Source of the DNA: Rhodospirillaceae bacterium
GTDB lineage: Bacteria > Pseudomonadota > Alphaproteobacteria > Rhodospirillales > Rhodospirillaceae
Assembly (NCBI GenBank): GCA_016937315.1
Contig: JAFGWD010000141.1
Coordinates: 1-6,167 of the forward strand
Direction: 5' to 3'
Length of the DNA: 6,167 nt
The stretch's first letter is position 1, and every line of letters starts with the position of its first letter. This document shows, in pieces, positions 1 through 4,645 of this stretch. The translations under genes and the position numbers were made by a program. The notes beneath the pieces are model-generated. The model ran no database searches and was not told the origin of the DNA. It saw only the letters and a program-made list of their open reading frames with translations.

Positions 1-894
1 GACTCGGCGCGGCGGTGTCTCAAGGATGCCGATAAGGCTTTGAAAAATCCGCAGTTGACGCATTTGGTATCGGCCCAGATTGAACGTGCCAACGGGGATA
101 TGGCGGCGGCGGCGGTGCATTACGAGGCGCTTTTGGATACGCCGGAAACCGAGCTTGCCGGGCTGCGGGGGTTGATTGAGACTCTGGAGCCCAGCGACCT
201 TCGGGTTCTGGATTGGGCGGCCCGTGCGTTTGCGCGTGTGCCCGGTGCCGCGTGGGCGGCTCGCGCCTTGTATGCCGCGCAGGTTGAGGCAGGGCTTTTG
301 GATGGTGCGCGGGAAACTTTGGAAAAGGCGCGGAAAAAAGGGGCCATGGATGCCCAGTCCGTGAAAGAGGAAACCGCACGTTTGGCGTTTTCTCGTGCCG
401 AGGCCGCGCGAACTGAAGGCCGTTTGTTGGATGCGGCGAAATTGGTGCGTGAGTCTTTGGATCTGGTTCCCGAAAATACCGAAGCGGCGTTGGCGCTGGC
501 ACATATCCATGTTTCGGAAAATCGCCCGAAAAAAGCTGCTGAGGTCCTGGAAAAGCAATGGAACGCAGCCCCTTCGCCGAAACTTTTGGCGGCGTGGTTG
601 GAACTTTGGCGGGCCGAGGATGCGACACAGCAGTTGAAGCGGGTGCGTGATTTGACTGCGGCAAGCCCCAACCATCCGGAAAGTCGTTTGGCTTTGGCTG
701 AGGCGTGTTTGCGTGCCGAGACCTTTGCCGATGCTCATGCCGTTCTGACTCCGTTGTTGGGGCCGGATGCCACGGCGCAGGTTTCCGGGCGTGCCGCGTT
801 GACCAAGGCCCGCGTTCTCGCGGCTGAGGGTGCGGAGCCGGGGGCGCAGCGGGAATGGATTGAGCGCGCTGCGGCGGCTCTTGCCGTAGGGTAA
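1..894 (+). CDS. HemY-like TPR-repeat protein, C-terminal part (5' end outside window)
   Basis: The reading frame is open from base 1 to a TAA at 892-894, giving 297 residues with no start in the window, so this is the C-terminal portion of a longer protein. It is alanine/leucine-rich and helical, built of TPR-like helix pairs: near fragment residues 34-58 (AAAAVHYEALL), 86-112 (ARALYAAQVEAGLLDGARE), 136-190 (a pair with LDLVPENTEAALALAHIHV) and 230-260 (ESRLALAEACLRAETFADA). Length, composition and position before a tRNA gene fit the alphaproteobacterial HemY family (HemY_N membrane domain plus TPRs), usually found after hemC/hemD. That family is an inner-membrane protein associated with late haem synthesis; it is not the Bacillus HemY oxidase. 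The diagnostic N-terminal membrane domain is upstream of the window, so the name is an inference. It could be another TPR protein. No clear terminator follows the stop. Confidence 0.7.
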   Translation, partial: DSARRCLKDADKALKNPQLTHLVSAQIERANGDMAAAAVHYEALLDTPETELAGLRGLIETLEPSDLRVLDWAARAFARVPGAAWAARALYAAQVEAGLLDGARETLEKARKKGAMDAQSVKEETARLAFSRAEAARTEGRLLDAAKLVRESLDLVPENTEAALALAHIHVSENRPKKAAEVLEKQWNAAPSPKLLAAWLELWRAEDATQQLKRVRDLTAASPNHPESRLALAEACLRAETFADAHAVLTPLLGPDATAQVSGRAALTKARVLAAEGAEPGAQREWIERAAAALAVG

Positions 895-941
895 ATGGGA
901 GGGGCGTGGTGGCGGTGTTCTTGGAAGGACGGTGAACCCCC

Positions 942-970
942 TTGCCAAGTGAGAAAAATGTCCGTATCTT
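942..970 (+). promoter_or_regulatory. sigma70-type promoter of the tRNA-Thr gene
   Basis: TTGCCA at 942-947 (-35) is followed after exactly 17 bp by TATCTT at 965-970 (-10). The next bases, CCCGCCCC, form a very GC-rich discriminator, as is typical of stable-RNA promoters under stringent (ppGpp) control. Transcription would start near 977, leaving about 15 nt of 5' leader before the mature tRNA at 992. Confidence 0.7.
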
Positions 971-991
971 CCCGCCCCTCATCGAGAGATT

Positions 992-1066
<75 letters not shown>

Positions 1067-1076
1067 GTCTTTCCCA

Positions 1077-1100
1077 CCGTGCGCCGTCCGGGGCGCACGG
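1077..1100 (+). terminator. Perfect 9-bp hairpin after the tRNA; possible terminator or processing signal without U-tract
   Basis: CCGTGCGCC (1077-1085) pairs perfectly with GGCGCACGG (1092-1100) around the six-base loop GTCCGG. It starts 10 nt after the tRNA CCA and ends 25 nt before the regulator start codon. No T-run follows (AACGCCGAGA), so it is not a canonical intrinsic terminator. It may limit read-through from the tRNA promoter, protect the 3' end, or sit in the leader of the regulator mRNA. Confidence 0.4.
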
Positions 1101-1125
1101 AACGCCGAGAAGACCGGAACGTCTG

Positions 1126-1737
1126 ATGTCCGAAGTCCCGTATCTATCCTCGTCGCCTGATCTCAGCTCTCCGCAAACGGCGGAGCAACTGGGCGGTGCG
1201 GTGCGTCACGCGCGGCGCATGCGCGGGATGCGTTTGAAGGATTTGGCGGAAATTGCGGGCTGTTCCGAAAGTATGCTGTCGAAAATCGAAACCGGCGGCG
1301 TCATTCCTTCGCTGAATTTATTACGTCGCATTGTTGATGGTCTGGATATCAGTATCTTGGGCCTGTTCGGTGCCGCCGATGCATCCGAACATATGGTGCA
1401 TCGTGCAGGGTCGCGGCCTAAGGTCAGTGTCGGTCAGGCGGGGCCATTGCCGAGCGTGGTTTTGGAGTTGCTGATGCCGCGTGGTGAGGGGCTGATGCTG
1501 GAGGCCAATATCCACACCGTCAATCCCGGCGGTTCTTCGGCTGGGGCAACCAGCCATATTGGCGAGGAATTTGGTTATGTTCTTGATGGCGAGTTGGAAC
1601 TGACCGTCGATGGAGAGGTGATGGGGTTAATGCGGGGCGATTCGTTCTGTTTTCGCTCTGAACGCCCCCACGCGTACCGGAATCGGGGTGATGTCCCGGC
1701 GCGTGTGTTGTGGGTCAACACGCCGCCTACTTACTAA
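1126..1737 (+). CDS. XRE-family HTH transcriptional regulator with C-terminal cupin domain
   Basis: 203 residues, a usual length for the HTH-cupin (PuuR-like) architecture. Residues about 22-76 form the XRE/HTH_3 DNA-binding domain, with LKDLAEIAG as helix 2 and the recognition helix in SESMLSKIETG (47-57), followed by the typical IPSLNLLRRI. Residues about 110-198 form a cupin_2 barrel. Its first motif has H144 and E148 before YVLDGELEL; its second is GDSFCFRSERPHAYRN (H182, N186). H144, E148 and H182 are candidate metal or ligand contacts. Such proteins sense small ligands through the cupin and control nearby transport or catabolism genes. The ATG at 1126 keeps the whole HTH; the Shine-Dalgarno is poor (GAGAAG about 13 nt upstream). 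No clear promoter fits the 59 bp after the tRNA, so it may depend on tRNA read-through or a weak promoter. Control of the downstream Liv-type operon is inferred from position only. Confidence 0.93.
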   Translation: MSEVPYLSSSPDLSSPQTAEQLGGAVRHARRMRGMRLKDLAEIAGCSESMLSKIETGGVIPSLNLLRRIVDGLDISILGLFGAADASEHMVHRAGSRPKVSVGQAGPLPSVVLELLMPRGEGLMLEANIHTVNPGGSSAGATSHIGEEFGYVLDGELELTVDGEVMGLMRGDSFCFRSERPHAYRNRGDVPARVLWVNTPPTY

Positions 1738-1830
1738 GCATGTTCTTTTTGATTGGGGTGGGCGTTGGTGGAGATGCCAAAGCCTTCCGCGCCATGCCCC
1801 ATCTGGGCACATGCATGGATTTCAGGCGGC

Positions 1831-1860
1831 CATGCTTAAAAAATAGTCATGCATAAAAAA
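1831..1860. repeat. 13-bp direct repeat, 17 bp start to start
   Basis: CATGCTTAAAAAA (1831-1843) and CATGCATAAAAAA (1848-1860) differ at one base and are separated by four bases. They lie upstream of the first SBP gene. The second SBP leader has A-tracts (3268-3272, 3296-3301) but no matching CATGC pair. Same-face spacing of about 1.6 helical turns is not ideal for tandem operators. It may instead be an AT-rich UP-like or bending element, or chance in an AT-rich stretch. Confidence 0.4.
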
Positions 1861-1873
1861 GCTGCAAATCAGC

Positions 1874-1912
1874 ATTCAAGTCACTTGAATTCTGCGAATC
1901 ATCTGGCAGTCT
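1874..1912 (+). promoter_or_regulatory. Palindromic operator candidate overlapping a putative promoter of the first SBP gene
   Basis: ATTCAAGTCACTTGAAT (1874-1890) is a perfect 17-bp palindrome: two 8-base arms around a central C. Its right arm contains TTGAAT (1885-1890), usable as a -35 element. CAGTCT at 1907-1912, inside a block conserved with the second SBP gene, lies 16 bp downstream, but it is a poor -10 match (2 of 6). A repressor or activator bound to the palindrome would cover the -35. The upstream XRE-cupin protein is an obvious but untested candidate. The palindrome is directly visible; promoter assignment and binding protein are inference. Confidence 0.55.
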
Positions 1913-1977
1913 GAGGCCTCGTACCCCTGCCTGATCGCGTTATCGTCCGGCGCTGGGAAACAGAGGAGATTTATCCT

Positions 1978-3150
1978 ATGAGCACTATCCTACGTTTCAG
2001 CGTCGGCGCGATGTTGTCCGCTGCGTTGATGGCTGCCCCGCTTGGTGGAGCCTTTGCAAAAGACAAAGTCAAGGTCGCCTTTATCGGGCCGCTGTCTGGT
2101 GGCAATGCGTCGATTGGCGTTGGTGGCCGGAATTCGGCGGAACTGGCGGTGAAAATCCGCAATGCCGATCCGAAGGCGAAGTACACCTACGAACTGTTCA
2201 GCCAGGACGACGAGTGCAAGCCCAATGTTGGTGTGCAAGTGGCGACCAAGGCAGCTTCTGATCGTAAGGTCGTGGGTGCGATTGCACACTACTGCTCTGC
2301 CGTTGCCATGAGCACGGTCGATGTGTACCACAAGTTTGGATTGCCGACGATTGTGTGGGGCGCGGTGCTGCCAGACATCACCTATGGCAATGACTACCCG
2401 GAAATTCATCGGGTTAATGGCACCATGGTCAACCAAAATGAGGTTGCGGCCGACTTCATGACCAAGATGGGCTTTAAGACCTGGGTGATTTTGCACGACA
2501 CCACCGACTACGGCAAAGGTCACAACGCCTATTTCTCGAAGTTCTTGACCGCCAAGGGCGGTAAGGTCCTTGCCACTTTTGGGGTGACGGCTGACCAGCA
2601 GGACTTCACGGCGGAACTGACCAAAGCCAAAGAAATGAAGCCCGATGTCATCTATTTCGGAGGTCTGACTCCCTTGGGCGTGCGGGTTCGCCAACAGATG
2701 GACAAACTGGGTATCACCGCGCAGTTCGAAGGCGTTTCGGGGATTGTTTCCAGTGCCTTCTTGGAGGGACTGAACCCGAAATTATCGGAAGGCATCATTG
2801 CGCTTCGCGAAGGTGCGCCGGTGGAGAAGCTGCCCGGCGGACAGTACTTCATGGCGGAGTATGACAAGGCGAAGTTTGACCAAGGGCCGGATGCTTATGG
2901 CCCGTTTGCCTTTGCTGCGACCACGTTGTTGCTGGATGCCGTTGAAGCGGTTGGTCCCAATCGCAAGAAGGTCACGGCCTATCTCGGCAAGGTTAAGGAT
3001 AAGGACAGCATCACGGGGCCGATCAGCTTTGACGATCATGGTCAGAACACGGTTGCCGCAATCACCAAGTATGTGGTCCAGGACAGCAAGTGGGTGCTGT
3101 GGGAAGACAGCGAATACGCTTCCGGCCAGCGTAAGCTCGTCGGTCGGTAA
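1978..3150 (+). CDS. Periplasmic substrate-binding protein of a Liv/HAAT-type ABC transporter, paralogue 1
   Basis: 390 residues, usual for the Peripla_BP_6 (LivJ/LivK-like) family. A Sec signal peptide is clear: an Arg at residue 6, hydrophobic core about 9-22 and a likely AFA|K cut after residue 27; there is no lipobox, so the product is soluble and periplasmic. The fold begins KVKVAFIGPLSGGNASIG (residues 30-47). C80 and C106 are placed like the N-lobe disulfide pair of E. coli LivJ, and S107 follows C106 as the LivJ ligand serine follows its Cys. Y178 in DTTDYGKGH matches a conserved family Tyr. Where LivJ has a ligand Glu in GPEGVG (from memory), this protein has S254, so leucine-type binding should not be assumed. 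The ATG is fixed by GAGGAG at 1963-1968, 9 nt upstream. A strong stem-loop follows the TAA. It captures ligand for the LivH/LivM channel; the exact ligand (branched-chain amino acid, amide or other small polar compound) is unknown. Confidence 0.93.
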   Translation: MSTILRFSVGAMLSAALMAAPLGGAFAKDKVKVAFIGPLSGGNASIGVGGRNSAELAVKIRNADPKAKYTYELFSQDDECKPNVGVQVATKAASDRKVVGAIAHYCSAVAMSTVDVYHKFGLPTIVWGAVLPDITYGNDYPEIHRVNGTMVNQNEVAADFMTKMGFKTWVILHDTTDYGKGHNAYFSKFLTAKGGKVLATFGVTADQQDFTAELTKAKEMKPDVIYFGGLTPLGVRVRQQMDKLGITAQFEGVSGIVSSAFLEGLNPKLSEGIIALREGAPVEKLPGGQYFMAEYDKAKFDQGPDAYGPFAFAATTLLLDAVEAVGPNRKKVTAYLGKVKDKDSITGPISFDDHGQNTVAAITKYVVQDSKWVLWEDSEYASGQRKLVGR

Positions 3151-3159
3151 GATCGCCTG

Positions 3160-3194
3160 GGTGGCGATGCAAGGATGTCCCTTGTGTTGCCACC
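3160..3194 (+). terminator. Strong 15-bp stem-loop after the first SBP gene
   Basis: GGTGGCGATGCAAGG (3160-3174) pairs with CCTTGTGTTGCCACC (3180-3194) around the loop ATGTC; three of the 15 pairs are G-U wobbles. It starts 10 nt after the stop. No U-tract follows (ATCAAAGATG), so a 3'-end stabilising or partial-termination element is as likely as an intrinsic terminator. A homologous stem-loop follows the second SBP gene at 4586-4617. Confidence 0.65.
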
Positions 3195-3225
3195 ATCAAA
3201 GATGAGGGACGACGGGGAGGAATGA

Positions 3226-3282
3226 GGGGGCTTTTGGGCATGCGTCTGGTTTCCAGGCGGATTGATGAAAAAGGCCCCCTTT
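3226..3282 (+). terminator. Terminator-like hairpin between the two SBP genes
   Basis: GGGGGCTTTT (3226-3235) pairs with AAAGGCCCCC (3270-3279; one wobble, T3232-G3273). A nested 7-bp stem CGTCTGG/CCAGGCG (3243-3249/3253-3259, one wobble) sits inside. The outer stem is followed only by TTTCCC, a short T-run. Together with the stem-loop at 3160-3194 it could strongly reduce read-through from the first SBP gene into the second, which has its own leader. Termination itself is inferred. Confidence 0.45.
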
Positions 3283-3300
3283 CCCGCACGGCCGCAAAAA

Positions 3301-3342
3301 ATCGTTCAAGTTTCTTGAGTTTTGTGAACGATCTGGCAGTCT
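3301..3342 (+). promoter_or_regulatory. Inverted-repeat operator candidate and putative promoter of the second SBP gene
   Basis: Two nested inverted repeats are visible. The inner one, TTCAAG-TTT-CTTGAG (3305-3319), is the counterpart of the perfect palindrome at 1874-1890 with one arm mismatch. The outer one is ATCGTTCA (3301-3308) with TGAACGAT (3325-3332), a perfect 8-bp repeat 16 bp apart; in the other leader only its ATTC/GAAT core survives. TTGAGT (3315-3320) may be a -35, with CAGTCT (3337-3342) as a weak -10 after 16 bp. Function is inferred from conservation and symmetry. Confidence 0.5.
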
Positions 3343-3403
3343 AGGCCCCGTCCCCTGCCAAACGATTTCATCGTCCTGCGCTGGGAAACAGAGGAGATAT
3401 CCT

Positions 3404-4576
3404 ATGAACACCTTCCTACGTTTCGGCGCTGGCGCGATTGTGTCTGCGGCGCTGGCGGCGGCTCCGTTTGGTGCTGCGTTTGCAAAAGAAAAAGTCAAGA
3501 TTGCCTTTATCGGTCCGCTGTCTGGTGGCAACGCGTCGATCGGTATTGGTGGCCGGAATTCAGCCGAGTTGGCGGTGAAAATCCGCAATGCCGATCCGAA
3601 GGCGAAGTACACCTACGAACTGTTCAGTCAGGATGACGAGTGCAAGCCAAACGTTGGTGTGCAGGTGGCGACCAAGGCGGCTTCTGACCGCAAGGTTGTG
3701 GGTGCGATTGCACACTACTGCTCTGCCGTCGCCATGAGTACGGTCGATATCTATCATAAATTTGGGTTGCCGATGATCGTTTGGGGCGCGGTGCTGCCGG
3801 ACATCACCTATGGCAACGACTACCCGGAAATTCATCGTGTGATTGGCACGATGATCAACCAGAATCACGATGCCGCTGCGTTCATGACGAAACGCGGGTA
3901 CAAAACCTGGGTGATTTTGCACGACACCACCGATTATGGCAAAGGTCACGATAAATACTTCAATAAGTTCGTGACCGCTAACGGTGGCAAGGTCTTAGCA
4001 GATTTTGGAGTGACCTCGGACCAGCAGGATTTTACCGCCGAGCTGACTAAGGCGAAGGAATTGAACCCGGATGTCATCTATTTTGGTGGATTGACGCCGC
4101 TGGGGGTGCGTATTCGTCAGCAGATGGACAAGTTGGGGATTTCGGCGCAGTTCCAGGGGACCTCCGGCATTATCTCGAAAGCCTTTATCTCTGGTCTTGA
4201 TGCGGCGTTGGCTGAAGGCACGGTTGCCTTTTTGGAAAGCGCACCGGTCGAAAAACTGCCCGGCGGTCAGTTCTTCATGGACGAATATCATAAGGCAAAG
4301 TTTGACCAAGGGTGGGATACCTGTGGCCCGTTCTCTTTCTCGGCGACCAATCTGCTGTTGGACGCCATTGAGAAAGTCGGTCCGAACCGCAAAAAGGTCA
4401 CGGCTTATCTCGGTCAGGTCAACAACCACGATAGCATCATCGGGCCGATCAATTTTGATGATCACGGACAGAACACGGTGCCGGCCATTACCACCTACGT
4501 GGTGCAGGATGGTGTGTGGTTGGAGTGGAGCGACAGTGAATATGCCAGCGGCAAGCGTCAGCTTGTGACGCGGTAA
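3404..4576 (+). CDS. Periplasmic substrate-binding protein of a Liv/HAAT-type ABC transporter, paralogue 2
   Basis: 390 residues, collinear with the preceding SBP and about 81% identical by hand count (74 differences, no gaps). It has a Sec signal peptide ending AFA|K at residue 27, the paired C80 and C106, S107, Y178 in DTTDYGKGH and S254 in place of the LivJ ligand Glu. Residues 49-115 are identical in both proteins. Differences cluster in the signal peptide, residues 151-160, 181-190, 251-280 (15 of 30 changed), 304-316, 338-350 and 370-376. Unlike paralogue 1 it has an extra Cys, C307 (DTCGP, against DAYGP), and W304 for Pro. The start is set by GAGGAG at 3391-3396, 7 nt before the ATG. 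It is followed after a stem-loop by the permease genes, so it likely serves the same channel with a different or overlapping ligand range. The ligand itself cannot be read from the sequence. Confidence 0.93.
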   Translation: MNTFLRFGAGAIVSAALAAAPFGAAFAKEKVKIAFIGPLSGGNASIGIGGRNSAELAVKIRNADPKAKYTYELFSQDDECKPNVGVQVATKAASDRKVVGAIAHYCSAVAMSTVDIYHKFGLPMIVWGAVLPDITYGNDYPEIHRVIGTMINQNHDAAAFMTKRGYKTWVILHDTTDYGKGHDKYFNKFVTANGGKVLADFGVTSDQQDFTAELTKAKELNPDVIYFGGLTPLGVRIRQQMDKLGISAQFQGTSGIISKAFISGLDAALAEGTVAFLESAPVEKLPGGQFFMDEYHKAKFDQGWDTCGPFSFSATNLLLDAIEKVGPNRKKVTAYLGQVNNHDSIIGPINFDDHGQNTVPAITTYVVQDGVWLEWSDSEYASGKRQLVTR

Positions 4577-4585
4577 AAATCAGGC

Positions 4586-4617
4586 GGTGGCGCGAGGCGT
4601 GTCCTTGCGTCGCCACC
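4586..4617 (+). terminator. Stem-loop between the second SBP gene and livH
   Basis: GGTGGC-GCGAGG (4586-4597) pairs with CCTTGC...GCCACC (4603-4608 and 4612-4617): 12 pairs including one G-U, with a 3-nt bulge (GTC) on the 3' side and loop CGTGT. It starts 10 nt after the SBP stop and ends 28 nt before the livH ATG, with no U-tract. Hairpins between SBP and permease genes commonly stabilise the SBP message and cut permease expression, giving excess binding protein; that role is inferred here. It is the homologue of 3160-3194. Confidence 0.6.
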
Positions 4618-4645
4618 ATCGAAAAGAGGAAGTTGGGCGGCAGTC

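Larger units (their letters stand above)
1804..3197 (+). repeat. Copy A of a tandemly duplicated leader-SBP-hairpin cassette
   Basis: This segment is homologous to 3235-4620. Conserved parts run in the same order: TGGGCA...TTTCAGGCGG (1804-1829, 19 of 26 bases identical ungapped to 3235-3260), the TTCAAG/CTTGAA inverted repeat, ATCTGGCAGTCT (1901-1912), CCCCTGCC, ATCGTCC, GCGCTGGGAAACAGAGGAGA (1950-1969), the 390-codon gene, and a 3' stem-loop ending GCCACCATC. Distances are kept: TGGGC to TTCAAG is 71 bp here and 70 bp in copy B, and the two start codons are 1426 bp apart. This indicates an old tandem duplication of gene plus control regions. Confidence 0.85.
3235..4620 (+). repeat. Copy B of the tandemly duplicated leader-SBP-hairpin cassette
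   Basis: Homologous to 1804-3197. The leader keeps the order of conserved blocks: TGGGCA...TTTCCAGGCGG (3235-3260), GTTCAAG...CTTGAG, ATCTGGCAGTCT (3331-3342), CCCCTGCC (3352-3359), ATCGTCC and GCGCTGGGAAACAGAGGAGA (3379-3398). The gene aligns codon for codon, and the 3' stem-loop again ends GCCACCATC. Small indels in the leader, including two bases fewer between ribosome-binding site and ATG, together with many synonymous changes in the gene, show that the copies are not recent. Confidence 0.85.

Noticed and set aside
895..941. Intrinsic terminator after the TPR gene
   Set aside because: Only an imperfect short pairing (GGTGTTC with GAACCCC, one mismatch) is visible and no T-run follows.
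20..982. Long minus-strand open frame (320 codons) over the TPR gene and tRNA promoter
   Set aside because: It is proline/arginine/histidine-rich with no recognisable domain and lies opposite a clear TPR coding frame; GC-biased codons suppress antisense stops.
1904..1920. Sigma54-type promoter (TGGCAG...) in the SBP leaders
   Set aside because: TGGCA is present, but the -12 element TTGC is missing at the required spacing in both leaders.
1901..1977. Known riboswitch class in the SBP leader
   Set aside because: The conserved leader is short and matches no riboswitch core that I can recognise, so it is reported only as a conserved untranslated region.
1990..2694. Minus-strand open frame (234 codons) inside the first SBP gene, with similar antisense frames in the second
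   Set aside because: It mirrors a well-supported SBP gene and appears in both paralogues only because the sense strands are homologous.
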